A stretch of DNA of 63,711 nt from an uncultured Sutterella sp. (GTDB lineage: Bacteria; Pseudomonadota; Gammaproteobacteria; Burkholderiales; Burkholderiaceae_F), in the NCBI GenBank assembly GCA_900553105.1, contig USCE01000001.1, forward strand, positions 1 to 63,711, written 5' to 3'. The position numbers were made by a program, and so were the translations under genes. The number at the start of each line of letters is the position of its first letter. The first letter of the stretch is position 1. Under the pieces are notes generated by a model. It saw only the letters and a list, made by a program, of their open reading frames with translations. It was not told the origin of the DNA and made no database searches. Below, piece after piece: positions 25,929-34,807 of this stretch.

Positions 25929-26633
25929 CTAGTCAATGATATCCGTTGAAGCGGCAAGGTCAATCTGCCTTCGGAAAGAACCCAACCGCTTCTCAAGCGT
26001 ATCGATCGTTGCGCTCAATGCTGAGACCTCTATACCATACGAAGCGGAACTGGTGAAATATCAACGCTTGCAATAATGCGCTTGACCATCAAAGTTGAAT
26101 TTCCAACAGCCAAACCGTTTGCCTTGTCGAGCATTCGCATGAATGCGCGAGCAGGAGTCCCCTTATATGCCTCGATCGGTTTGGCAACATGAGCGGCTGC
26201 GATGACAAAATTCTGTACGAGCCCCCACCGGGCTTAACAATCGTCATGCCGATGCCAAAAGAGTCGACCTCTTGAGCAACAGATTCACAAAATCCTTCAA
26301 TTCCCCACTTGGTCGCGTGGTAAAGGCTGTTACCAGAGTAAGCAACTTAGCCTCCATAACTGTAATTCTCCTCCGCTTTTTGTACTCTAAGGTGAGGGAA
26401 AACATCACGAGTGAGAAAAATAAGCCCCATAAGACTCGTTCCGACAATGTCTTTTACCTCTTGACCCAAGTAACAAATATCTTTAACTTCTCGCCATACT
26501 CGGACTCAAGTTCTTGCACCGAGACTCGATTGCACCGAGCACCGTACACGACATCGCCTACTTGAAGACGCAATTTTGCGATTTCACGACCAAATCTACT
26601 GGAGATACCGGTAATCATCCATGTTTTTGCCAT
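25929..26633 (-). pseudogene. Decayed short-chain dehydrogenase/reductase gene
   Basis: The minus strand from ATG 26633 reads MAKTWMITGISSRFGREIAK, the SDR nucleotide-binding start with the final Gly of the motif changed to Arg, and then runs into a stop. Further down, in changing frames, are recognisable pieces: FLTRDVFPHLR, YHATKWGIEGFCESVAQEV (Tyr-x-x-x-Lys active site), FGIGMTIVKPGG, and AFMRMLDKANG, ending at TAG 25929-25931. A stretch of perhaps 150 bp between the cofactor and active-site halves is missing relative to a normal SDR of about 280 residues. Frameshifts, stops and an internal deletion show it is non-functional. Confidence 0.85.
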
Positions 26634-26908
26634 CAGAAACTCTTTATTTGAAGCGAAAAATTCTCTCCGCTGAGAAAAACATCAATTGCGAAGTGCTCGC
26701 AGCTTCCTTCTGTGCAGAATAAGTTTAAGTATCTGATACCGCTATCATTAGTTGCCCATTATTAAATGATTGCGCTTTCTTATCAAATTAGAGTTTTCTT
26801 GCCATCTCTGAGAATGTAGCGATGTGTTGTCGAGGGGATTGCCCAAAAAGCTTTATGTACTCACAATTAGACTGCCAAAGTACCTGTTAATTGAGCAGGG
26901 ATAACTTT

Positions 26909-27169
26909 TTAGATCATGGGATCTGCCAGACACTCTTGAAGTAAAGCAGAATCCGTCTCCAAATAGATTTCTAAAAAATCGGTATTGTTGTCATCTAAAG
27001 CGACATAAAAAGAATCCGGAACGTCCGTGCCAAAAATTAAAATATTTCCGTCTCGATACTCATAAGGGAGGCCCAGTATTTCTGAGTTTTTCTTCCCGCA
27101 AACAACTAATGCAACTCTGACAGAACTAATACAGTCAGTACGTTGCGCTTTAGACTTTTGTCGAATCAA
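26909..27169 (-). CDS. Uncharacterised 86-residue protein
   Basis: Open frame rich in Asp/Glu near the C-terminus (IYLETDSALLQECLADPMI) with a short strand-rich middle (NILIFGTDVPDSFYVALDDNNTD). The ATG at 27169 lacks a clear ribosome site, and the same frame stays open for about 20 codons upstream without a good start, so it may be the tail of a larger broken gene. I do not recognise a family. Its position beside the SDR pseudogene suggests this is decaying DNA. Confidence 0.35.
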   Translation of the reverse strand: MIRQKSKAQRTDCISSVRVALVVCGKKNSEILGLPYEYRDGNILIFGTDVPDSFYVALDDNNTDFLEIYLETDSALLQECLADPMI

Positions 27170-27210
27170 ATGAGCAGAAGGATAAAAACCTAATGTCCGC
27201 TTTTTTGGTA

Positions 27211-27327
27211 TTAGATGGCCAATTCTTCACGAAAATGTTTGAGTTTCTCTGCGTACCTTTGTTGCTCGATTTGCATCTTGCTTTCAAACAAAGGCTTCGG
27301 CTTGAGTCGAAGCCCCTGTTGTAACAC
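27211..27327 (-). CDS. Possible 38-residue protein directly after galU
   Basis: A GTG 2 bp after the galU stop opens a 38-codon frame ending at TAA 27211-27213. It is strongly basic/amphipathic in the second half (IEQQRYAEKLKHFREELAI, likely helical). There is no obvious ribosome site beyond coupling to galU. It could be chance. Confidence 0.25.
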   Translation of the reverse strand: MLQQGLRLKPKPLFESKMQIEQQRYAEKLKHFREELAI

Positions 27328-27329
27328 TT

Positions 27330-28166
27330 TTAAATAGAATAACCTGCTTTGCGTGCGAAACGCACCGTCGCATCCAAAAAGCCTTGCTTGGAACCGCAGT
27401 CATAGCGAATGCCTTCAAAGCGATGCGAATAAGTCGTTCCCAATTGCAATTGCGAAGCAATCGCATCGGTTAATTGAATTTCACCGCCGACGCCCTTTTG
27501 AACCTTTTTGAGTTCTTCAAAAATTTCAGGTTCCAAGACATAGCGTCCGATCACGGCTAACGTGGAGGGGGCAACTTCTGGATCCGGCTTTTCGATCATT
27601 GTATTGACGCGGCTGGTACGGGCGTGATTATCCTCCACTCCCACGATACCGTATTTCTTGGTATCGGCCATTGGTACATCCTGAACAGCCAGGACGTTAC
27701 CACCACCCATTTGACGACGTGCTTCAATTAATTGGCCGATGGCGCTTTGTTGGGCATCGATCAAGTCGTCAGCAAGCATCACAGCAAAGGGTTCATTACC
27801 AACCACCGGTTGCGCACACAACACGGCATGCCCCAACCCTAAAGGCTCAGGTTGACGAATGTAGATAAAGGTCACTCCCATCGGGGCAATGGAGCGGACA
27901 ATTTGCAAAAGCTCCTCTTTGCCCTTTTCAATCAACTCACGCTCAAGCATCGGCGCCTTATCAAAGTGATCTTCAATCGAGCGCTTAAAACGCCCCGTAA
28001 TAAAAATCATCTCGGTAATACCCGCGGCGTAAGCTTCTTCAACCGCATACTGAATCAACGGCTTGTCGACCACTGGCAACATTTCTTTAGGCATGGCTTT
28101 AGTTGCCGGAAGAAAACGTGTACCGAGGCCGGCCACGGGAAATACCACTTTACGAACGTCTTTCAT
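27330..28166 (-). CDS. galU: UTP-glucose-1-phosphate uridylyltransferase
   Basis: Makes UDP-glucose for LPS/exopolysaccharide and the Leloir pathway. It has 278 residues from ATG 28166; the frame is open 29 codons further, but the homology begins at MKDVRKVVFPVAGLGTRFLPATKAMPKEMLPVVDKPLIQ (the nucleotide-binding loop with the GLGTRFLP motif). Also visible are RQPEPLGLGHAVLCA, VMLADDLI and GIRYDCGSKQGFL. It is divergent from apaH over 85 bp. galE at 34808 and rmlD at 35862 use related nucleotide sugars. Confidence 0.96.
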   Translation of the reverse strand: MKDVRKVVFPVAGLGTRFLPATKAMPKEMLPVVDKPLIQYAVEEAYAAGITEMIFITGRFKRSIEDHFDKAPMLERELIEKGKEELLQIVRSIAPMGVTFIYIRQPEPLGLGHAVLCAQPVVGNEPFAVMLADDLIDAQQSAIGQLIEARRQMGGGNVLAVQDVPMADTKKYGIVGVEDNHARTSRVNTMIEKPDPEVAPSTLAVIGRYVLEPEIFEELKKVQKGVGGEIQLTDAIASQLQLGTTYSHRFEGIRYDCGSKQGFLDATVRFARKAGYSI

Positions 28167-28251
28167 AATGAATTTTAGGTGGTTAGAATACGATGCTCTA
28201 AAGTATATCGAAACCGCACGACAAACTTGCTCCACTGCCACATCCAAGACC

Positions 28252-29070
28252 ATGCAAAACGCACAAAATGTAACTGTTATCGGTGATGTTCACGGTTGTT
28301 TACCAACATTGGAAGCTCTTCTGAGTCAGATTCCGGAAGATGTGCCGCTCATTTTCATCGGCGACTTAATCAATCGAGGTCCTGAATCACTCAAAACATT
28401 GCGCTGCGTTGTTGAAATGGGCGATCGCGCCCATTTGATCTTGGGTAACCACGAAATGCACCTCTTGGCCAGTGCCGCAGGTGCCGGCAAGGTCAACCGC
28501 CGCGACACAATCGAAGAGATTCTCAATGCCCCCGATGCCGATGATTTAATCGATTGGGTTCGTCATCAGCACCTCCTTTTACAGTGGAGACAATTTACGT
28601 TTGTTCATGCCGCTCTTGATCCGGCATGGAGTGTTAAAGAGGCCGTCAAATTAGCGCACGAAGTGCAATCCGAATTGCGCAGTAAGCAATGGAAAACATA
28701 CCTAAAAGAAATGTACGGGAAGGACTTGTGGGATAAATCTCTGACGGGTTCTGCTCGAATGCGAGCAATATTAAACGGATTTACCCGCATTCGATTCGTG
28801 GATAAAAAAGGTATCCCCGACTACAAAGTCAAAGATGCGCCGGGCATTAACCCACCGCACCTGATGCCTTGGTTTGAATGCCCAGCCAGAAAAAACAACA
28901 AAAACACCATTGTGTTCGGTCACTGGTCGACTCTCGGTTTCGTCAACACGCCTTATGCCATCGCACTGGATACCGGTTGTGTTTGGGGCGGAGCGTTATC
29001 GGCACTCATATTACCCGAGCGTCGCCTTATTCAAGTCAAAGCGCCGCAGTACTGCGATCCGTTTGCTTAA
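28252..29070 (+). CDS. apaH: Bis(5'-nucleosyl)-tetraphosphatase (symmetrical)
   Basis: Hydrolyses Ap4A to two ADP. It is a metallophosphoesterase of 272 residues with VIGDVHGC (metal motif), FIGDLINRGPESL, LGNHEMHLL, FVHAALDP and FGHWSTLGF motifs in the right order. The chosen ATG at 28252 (MQNAQNVTVIGDVHG) is where ApaH homology begins; the frame is open upstream without meaning. It ends convergently with plsC, the two stop codons overlapping by 4 bp. Confidence 0.95.
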   Translation: MQNAQNVTVIGDVHGCLPTLEALLSQIPEDVPLIFIGDLINRGPESLKTLRCVVEMGDRAHLILGNHEMHLLASAAGAGKVNRRDTIEEILNAPDADDLIDWVRHQHLLLQWRQFTFVHAALDPAWSVKEAVKLAHEVQSELRSKQWKTYLKEMYGKDLWDKSLTGSARMRAILNGFTRIRFVDKKGIPDYKVKDAPGINPPHLMPWFECPARKNNKNTIVFGHWSTLGFVNTPYAIALDTGCVWGGALSALILPERRLIQVKAPQYCDPFA

Positions 29071-29900
29071 GAAGCCGATCGGCTCTCTTGAGTGGCTGAG
29101 CAGTTAGTTCCATCGTCTTGACCGACTGCATCAACTGCATGGCGAGTATAGACGCTGTGCTCTTTCATGGGATCGGGCACTCCCATGGCCGCGCTCATTA
29201 ATGCCGAGGCTTCATTGGCGACCTCGTGACGCGTTTTGCCCGTCACATCAATTATCGGTAAAACCTTTACCGTGACAGTTAGACCGGGTGTTGTCACAAT
29301 GGTCCACAAGCACTTAAAAATTGATATGCCGGCGTAGGAGGCTTTGGTTGTTTTTTGACCGTTTTCTGCATAGCACAGTGCACAAGGCTGCACGGGACTA
29401 CCCGAGAGAATCGCCGGTTCAATCAAATTAGACTTTAACGGCAACAGCTCTTCTCCCACGCTTGTACGTCCCTCCGGGAAAAGCATTACTGTTTGTTGGG
29501 CCAATAAAGCCGCACTGATTTGCTCATTGACCGTAATAATCGAGCGACGGTTTTTTCGTTCAATAAAAAGTGTATCAACACCTTTGGCGATACGTCCGAA
29601 AACAGGCCAATCCGCAATTTCGCTTTTCGCAATAAACCGTCCGGGTTTGACAATATTTAGGGCAAAAATATCTACAAAAGAGATGTGATTGGCAACAATC
29701 AAACAAGGCTTGTCATAAACCTCGCCCTCAACTATTAACTTCATCCCAATAATCGGTAAAAATGCGCTGGCCCAAGAGCGAATAATGCGCTTTTTCGATA
29801 ACGGATTTAACCATTGGAGATATATAAGCACCAACAAGATACACGCCACGGCGTACAACATCGCCGCCGTAAACCGAAAAGCACCAGTAATTTTTTGCAT
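29067..29900 (-). CDS. plsC: 1-acyl-sn-glycerol-3-phosphate acyltransferase
   Basis: Second acylation of phospholipid synthesis at the inner membrane. It has 277 residues with an N-terminal hydrophobic segment (LYAVACILLVLIYLQWL), the acyltransferase motif VANHISFVDIFAL (NHxxxxD), a K-S-E-I-A-D-WPVFG region, and MLFPEGRTSVGE (glycerol-phosphate motif). A C-terminal extension of about 40 residues after the catalytic domain is polar and unremarkable. The start ATG overlaps the ruvX stop (TAATG); it belongs to the leftward unit yqgE-ruvX-plsC. Confidence 0.93.
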   Translation of the reverse strand: MQKITGAFRFTAAMLYAVACILLVLIYLQWLNPLSKKRIIRSWASAFLPIIGMKLIVEGEVYDKPCLIVANHISFVDIFALNIVKPGRFIAKSEIADWPVFGRIAKGVDTLFIERKNRRSIITVNEQISAALLAQQTVMLFPEGRTSVGEELLPLKSNLIEPAILSGSPVQPCALCYAENGQKTTKASYAGISIFKCLWTIVTTPGLTVTVKVLPIIDVTGKTRHEVANEASALMSAAMGVPDPMKEHSVYTRHAVDAVGQDDGTNCSATQESRSAS

Positions 29901-30292
29901 TACTCGCTCACTTTCTCATCAAAATATTGCTGCAAAATAATGCTTGCAGCCTCATCATCAATAAACTCAGTTTGCGCTTCAACGACGGCAGAGGAATACC
30001 GCTCGTCAATTTCAATTACAGGCAAACTGTACCGACCTTGCAACTGTCGAGCAAAACGTTTGCAACGCTCGGTCATCGTGTGAGACGTCCCGTCAGGATG
30101 CCTCGGTATACCCACGACCAACGCCACGGGTTGCCAGTCCTCGATAACCCGCGATACCCCCTTCCATCTGACATCATTGGTTCGAGAATCCAGAATTTTA
30201 TAGGCTCGCGCAGACCGTGTCATGGTGTTACCGACCGCAACACCGATACGCTTCTCACCGAAGTCAAATCCAATAACGACGCCTTCTGTCAT
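29900..30292 (-). CDS. ruvX: Holliday junction resolvase-like RuvX (YqgF)
   Basis: RNase H-fold protein of 130 residues implicated in 16S rRNA end processing/ribosome maturation and formerly called a putative resolvase. VVIGFDFGEKRIGVAVGN carries the first catalytic Asp, VVGIPRHPDG follows, and IDERYSSAVVEA gives the Glu/Asp pair. Start at ATG 30290-30292, overlapping the yqgE stop as ATGA; a longer frame to 30319 has no support. Confidence 0.94.
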   Translation of the reverse strand: MTEGVVIGFDFGEKRIGVAVGNTMTRSARAYKILDSRTNDVRWKGVSRVIEDWQPVALVVGIPRHPDGTSHTMTERCKRFARQLQGRYSLPVIEIDERYSSAVVEAQTEFIDDEAASIILQQYFDEKVSE

Positions 30293-30867
30293 GCGTGACC
30301 GACCTCCCCAGCCGTCCAACTTTCCAAGTCATTCTTATCCAAACCGATTAGGGCTAAAGCGGCGTTATATCGCTTATCAACCTCTGTATCAAAAATAATA
30401 CTTTCATCGGCTGGCACCAATAACCAGTCTCCCATTTCCAACTCACCCTCAAGTTGTCCAGCTTCCCAACCCGAGTATCCTAGCGCCAGAAGAAATTTCT
30501 CCGGTTCATTTTCATGCTTAACTAAGGCTTCCAACACGTCCTTGGAAGTTGAGAGATAAACGTCATCGGAAATTTTCATGGTCGAACTATAGGATGGGCC
30601 AGCATTGTGCAAAATAAACCCTCGACCAATCTGCACGGGGCCACCTTCAAAAACAAAAGTTTCCTCAAAACTTGGTTCCGAACAAAGTACGCCGACACGA
30701 TCGAAAATGGTTTGTAACGTTATCGGGCAATGACGATTAATCACGATACCCATTGCACCGGATGCTGTATGCTCGCACAAATAGATTACGGTACCGGCAA
30801 AACGAGAATCCTGCATTGCCGGTGAACTAATTAAAAAATAATTTTTATAAGATACAAAATTGTCCAT
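30289..30867 (-). CDS. YqgE/AlgH family protein (UPF0301)
   Basis: 192 residues, DUF179 family, function not firmly known. Typical text: NYFLISSPAMQDSRFAGTVIYLCEH, GAMGIVINR, FEGGPVQIGRGFILH and LALGYSGWEAGQLEGEL. Immediately upstream of ruvX, as in most proteobacteria, with an ATGA overlap. Confidence 0.93.
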   Translation of the reverse strand: MDNFVSYKNYFLISSPAMQDSRFAGTVIYLCEHTASGAMGIVINRHCPITLQTIFDRVGVLCSEPSFEETFVFEGGPVQIGRGFILHNAGPSYSSTMKISDDVYLSTSKDVLEALVKHENEPEKFLLALGYSGWEAGQLEGELEMGDWLLVPADESIIFDTEVDKRYNAALALIGLDKNDLESWTAGEVGHA

Positions 30868-30972
30868 ATATTCTCATTTGACACTTAACGACTGCCGAGT
30901 CCAACGATGCATATTTTCACACATCACGATACGTCGCGCTAAGATAGATACACTTTCTGACGAGGTGTCATA

Positions 30973-31503
30973 ATGGTAGAAAATGTTTTACAAAAACTCA
31001 TCGATCTTTTTACCTCCGGCGGTGCGAAGTTTCGTGTGCTAGAGCATGAAGCCAGCGGCAAATCCAGTCTATCGGTTGCCCAAATTCGCGGCACACAATT
31101 AGGACAAGGAGCAAAGGCGCTGGTCTGCCACGTCAAAGGCAACGGTTTGAAACTGTACGTTCTGGCAGTTTTGCCTGCTGACAAACAAGCCGATCTCACA
31201 AAATTGGCCCAAGCATTGGGTGCACGACGCGCCTCGTTAGCCAGCCCCGTTGAGGTAGCGGACTTAACCGGTTGCGTTTTCGGAGCCGTACCTCCGGTGA
31301 GTTTTCATCCGCAATTAAAACTCGTGGCCGACCCGACGCTTTACACCCGCTATGACGAACTAGCCTTTAACGCCGGAGAGCTTGATCACTCCATCATTAT
31401 TGCCACCGAAGACTACAAACGCATTGTAAATCCTCAACTCATTGATTTCCTGAAAGAACCCGTGCCGAATGAAGTCCAGCCCAACAAAGAAATTACCTCG
31501 TAA
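30973..31503 (+). CDS. YbaK/EbsC-type aminoacyl-tRNA deacylase-like protein
   Basis: Single YbaK domain, 176 residues, related to the ProRS editing domain and Cys-tRNA(Pro)/Ala-tRNA(Pro) deacylases. Visible: VLEHEASGKSSLSVAQIRGTQLGQGAKALVCHVK (the conserved Lys in GAKALV), PADKQADLTKLAQALGARRASLASPVEVADLTGCVFGAVPP, and DELAFNAGELDHSIII. It trans-edits mischarged tRNA in relatives; specificity here is not readable. It is divergent from yqgE and followed by two DUF2721 genes. Confidence 0.88.
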   Translation: MVENVLQKLIDLFTSGGAKFRVLEHEASGKSSLSVAQIRGTQLGQGAKALVCHVKGNGLKLYVLAVLPADKQADLTKLAQALGARRASLASPVEVADLTGCVFGAVPPVSFHPQLKLVADPTLYTRYDELAFNAGELDHSIIIATEDYKRIVNPQLIDFLKEPVPNEVQPNKEITS

Positions 31504-31573
31504 TCCTCTATTCAAAGTCGCGAAAAAGGAATATCATTCACACTCTTTTACTCACCCCTAACTTTTTACTCAA

Positions 31574-31999
31574 ATGATTGATTACGGAACATTTTTACAA
31601 GCCGCATTAACGCCAATCACGTTAATTTCCGGCGTAGGCTTGTTACTGGTTTCAATGACCAACCGCTACAACCATTCCACGGATCGGTTGCGTCAACTCA
31701 TCCGCGAAAGCGATGCAATTAAACCTCGCAAAGACGATGATCTCGAACACGCCAAGGATCTGATTTTTCTGCGCGTTCGGCTTTTGCGTCAAGCCATCTT
31801 ACTAGTAGTGATCTCCGGGATGCTCAGTGCCATTTTGGTGTTAACCGGCATTGTTGAAATCGCCACAAGCAGTGACTTTGTTGTCATTAAATCCACGTTG
31901 CTTTTAGCGGCCGTTTCTCTCGTTGTCATTTCGACGCTGATTTTTGCTAAAGAAGTCAGTACATCCATGAAAGCGCTCGGGTTGAGCGTTCACCACTAA
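31574..31999 (+). CDS. DUF2721 family membrane protein (copy 1)
   Basis: 141 residues with hydrophobic segments at about 10-30, 73-92 and 100-120. The conserved block ALTPITLISGVGLLLVSMTNRYNHSTDRLRQLIRE is typical of DUF2721. Function unknown. The second copy starts 11 bp after its stop; the two share ends (ALGLSVHH/AIGLSVHH) and the N-terminal block, so it is a tandem duplication. Confidence 0.88.
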   Translation: MIDYGTFLQAALTPITLISGVGLLLVSMTNRYNHSTDRLRQLIRESDAIKPRKDDDLEHAKDLIFLRVRLLRQAILLVVISGMLSAILVLTGIVEIATSSDFVVIKSTLLLAAVSLVVISTLIFAKEVSTSMKALGLSVHH

Positions 32000-32010
32000 G
32001 GGGGGCAAAA

Positions 32011-32436
32011 ATGATTGAATACAATCAAATGTTGGCAACGTCTTTGCCGCCCGTGACCCTTATCTCCGGCGTCGGCCTGTTGCTTTTAGCCATGACTGCT
32101 CGCTACAACCATTCTACAAACCGCGTGCGACAACTGTTGCGCGAGCGCAATTCCATCGCTCCTCGTGAGGACGAAGAGCTCAACCACGCAATTGAGTGGA
32201 TTTTCCAACGTGCTGCACTTTTACGCATGTCAATTCTCACCGTCGTGCTCTCGGCTACATTTAGCGGCCTACAGGTGCTCACCGGCATTCTTGAATGCCT
32301 TTTTGTGTGCGACTTGCAGTTTCTGAAGCTAGCGTTTCTAATCGTCTCCATCGGCTTTTTACTCGCCTCGACGATTTACTTCGTGCGAGAAGTGTCCCTG
32401 TCGACAAAGGCGATTGGCCTGAGCGTTCACCACTAG
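32011..32436 (+). CDS. DUF2721 family membrane protein (copy 2)
   Basis: 141 residues, the same length as copy 1 and aligned end to end with it: SLPPVTLISGVGLLLLAMTARYNHSTNRVRQLLRER at the start and VREVSLSTKAIGLSVHH at the end. GGGG precedes the ATG. The copies differ most in the second and third hydrophobic segments. Convergent with the PlpD-like gene (9 bp gap, no obvious terminator). Confidence 0.87.
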   Translation: MIEYNQMLATSLPPVTLISGVGLLLLAMTARYNHSTNRVRQLLRERNSIAPREDEELNHAIEWIFQRAALLRMSILTVVLSATFSGLQVLTGILECLFVCDLQFLKLAFLIVSIGFLLASTIYFVREVSLSTKAIGLSVHH

Positions 32437-32445
32437 CAGCTCAAA

Positions 32446-34680
32446 CTACTGATACGGTCGGCCCCAGAAGAAGTACACGGCAGAATCATGGTCACTGGTG
32501 TGACCGAATGCCAAATACATGGGGCCGAAGATCGTGTTTGTTGCTACAAATAAGCTACCCGCTTTCTTCCAACGTCCCCAGTCTTCATTGGGAGCGTATT
32601 CCGTATCACTGTCTTCCTTAACGTGACCGAATTCGGCAGAACCGCCAACATAAAGCGGGAAGCCCAATACGTCAAAATCCCTTAACCGCTTATACAAAAT
32701 AACGTTTCCGAAGAACATATCCGAGCCACTGTAGCGCCCATAATATGCCCCGGACATATTGAAAAGCCCGCCTAAAGCGTAACGACTCGGTATTGAAGAG
32801 GTTCCCCGACGAGCATTGAGTACACTGACCCAGCCATTACCCCAGTGAATGGGTACAATAGCCTCAACACTATAGTCACTGACTGACGGATCAGTTGAAT
32901 GCTCCAAATCATCGTAGCGACGGGCTTGAGCATTCAGATAAACACCCGCTGTTGGGAAATTTATGTTATCGAGCGTGTCATACCGAAGCGTCATTTCTGC
33001 AAATAATGCCCGGTCATCCACTCCTTCATACTGACTACGGAGCCCAACCGAAATATCTGACCTTGCGTCAATCCATCCGACACCAGCCGTAGTAACCAAA
33101 TCATCAGAAAACTCAAAGCCTAAGGAAAGCTTAGCCTCGGTTGAACGATTTTTAATCGTAGCCTGTGCGCGGCCACTGTCGTCATACCAGTCGTAGCGTT
33201 CACTTTCGTAACGAATCTCCGGCAACACAAAGAAAGGACTGTTAAGCCCCAACGGTTGATAGAAACTCGTTGAAAAATAGCTTTCCTTGCCGATTTGAGC
33301 CTCATTTCTCCACTCTGCACCCCAACGATTAATCCACTGCATGGTATGCGCCAAAAGAAACGTGAAGGCATGCTCTTGATTAAAGTCTGTGGAAAGCTTG
33401 CCCCCGACTCTTAATGTGTTATATCCCCAAGGCTTTTCCGTCGGTTGCCAGACAAGCGTTTGGGTACCATTGGGACCTGGCTCAAATTGATATGGTACAA
33501 GCGTAAAGTCATCGCTTGCCCAAACACGCGCTGCCGCCTTTTCCAATTCGTCTTCGGTTACCGGTTTGGAAATATCCAACCCAGCTTCTGTAATCACACT
33601 TTGAGGATTAACCGTTTGGAGTTCTTTGACACGAACCGAAGCGACTCGATGAGCTGACGGTGTCACAACTGCGCTCTGTCTAGCCATATTCCAGCGATTA
33701 AACGTCTGTTGAGAAACAGCTAAACGCTTCAATTCATCAATGTGCTCGCGAGCTGACTTTTCCCCTGCTGCAATAATGGCATCAGCCTTTTTAAAGTCTG
33801 TAGCAGAAAAACCTTCCAATTGCGTTGTAATCAAAATATCTTTCGGGCCAAGCTTTGCTTTGGACGCATCGACATTACGTTCTGTTAGAATTCCGATTAC
33901 CTGTCCGGCAATTCCGGCAATTGAGTGAATATCTTGGGCTTTACCCAAGGGCGTGCCGGCATTGACGGCAATGATAATGTCAGCTCCCATCGCACGAGCT
34001 TGTTCAACCGGTAGGTTTTGAGCCAGCCCTCCGTCAACCAAATATCGGCCGTTTCGCGGTACGGGCGGAAACGCCCCCGGCACTGACATCGACGCTCGCA
34101 TAGCTTCTGCCAACGTCACGTCTTTTTGCATCACAACCGCTTCACCGTTATCCAGATCGGTGGCGATTGCTGCAAACGGGATTGCCAATTGCGTCAAATC
34201 GTCCACAGAACTGACGTGCCGCGTCACTTGACGCAAAAAAGTCTCCAACCGTTGAGGCGGTACAACACTGATAGCTCCCTTTAATCCTTCCGAAGTCAAT
34301 CCCACTTCCGAACTGGACAAACCTTTAAAATCATCCTGACGTTTTCGCCAATTAATCTCATTGCGATCTGGACGTGTGGCAAACATTTCGTCCCAATTGA
34401 CACCCAAAATGATTTCGCGCATTTGCTCGACTGAATAACCCGATGCGTACCCGCCACCTACCATGGCCCCCATGCTGGTTCCGGTCACGATATCGACTTT
34501 AATGCCTAACTCATGAAGAACTTTGATAACACCGACATGTGAGAAGCCCCGCGCACCGCCACCCGAGAGCACCAGAGCTACTTTAGGAGCATCGTTTTCT
34601 TGGGCATATGAAACAGAACTCATGAGTTCCATTGCCCCCACGCATACCGCTGACAGTAAAATGAATACCTTTCTGAGCAT
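32446..34680 (-). CDS. Patatin-like phospholipase autotransporter (PlpD-like, type Vd)
   Basis: 744 residues. A signal peptide ends near SYA-QEN. The patatin domain follows: VLSGGGARGFSHVGVIKVL (oxyanion loop), nucleophile Ser69 in GTSMG, and catalytic Asp216 in VDGG. A short linker/POTRA-like segment (RVASVRVKELQTVNPQSVITEAGLDISKPVTEDELEKAAARV) leads to a C-terminal beta-barrel of the Omp85/BamA type (about 430-744), ending FFWGRPYQ with a terminal region rich in alternating aromatic residues. This is the PlpD layout: a secreted or surface lipase with its own barrel. Convergent with the DUF2721 pair. Confidence 0.93.
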   Translation of the reverse strand: MLRKVFILLSAVCVGAMELMSSVSYAQENDAPKVALVLSGGGARGFSHVGVIKVLHELGIKVDIVTGTSMGAMVGGGYASGYSVEQMREIILGVNWDEMFATRPDRNEINWRKRQDDFKGLSSSEVGLTSEGLKGAISVVPPQRLETFLRQVTRHVSSVDDLTQLAIPFAAIATDLDNGEAVVMQKDVTLAEAMRASMSVPGAFPPVPRNGRYLVDGGLAQNLPVEQARAMGADIIIAVNAGTPLGKAQDIHSIAGIAGQVIGILTERNVDASKAKLGPKDILITTQLEGFSATDFKKADAIIAAGEKSAREHIDELKRLAVSQQTFNRWNMARQSAVVTPSAHRVASVRVKELQTVNPQSVITEAGLDISKPVTEDELEKAAARVWASDDFTLVPYQFEPGPNGTQTLVWQPTEKPWGYNTLRVGGKLSTDFNQEHAFTFLLAHTMQWINRWGAEWRNEAQIGKESYFSTSFYQPLGLNSPFFVLPEIRYESERYDWYDDSGRAQATIKNRSTEAKLSLGFEFSDDLVTTAGVGWIDARSDISVGLRSQYEGVDDRALFAEMTLRYDTLDNINFPTAGVYLNAQARRYDDLEHSTDPSVSDYSVEAIVPIHWGNGWVSVLNARRGTSSIPSRYALGGLFNMSGAYYGRYSGSDMFFGNVILYKRLRDFDVLGFPLYVGGSAEFGHVKEDSDTEYAPNEDWGRWKKAGSLFVATNTIFGPMYLAFGHTSDHDSAVYFFWGRPYQ

Positions 34681-34807
34681 CTTTTTGATATTTAAATATT
34701 TTCAGATTCGAACGTTTTAATATTAACGAGCCGAAGGCAATTGAGCCACTTCTGAGCCAAAAGTTTTTAAAATTGTCAGGTTAACCACATTTTCTGGAGT
34801 GCGTTAT

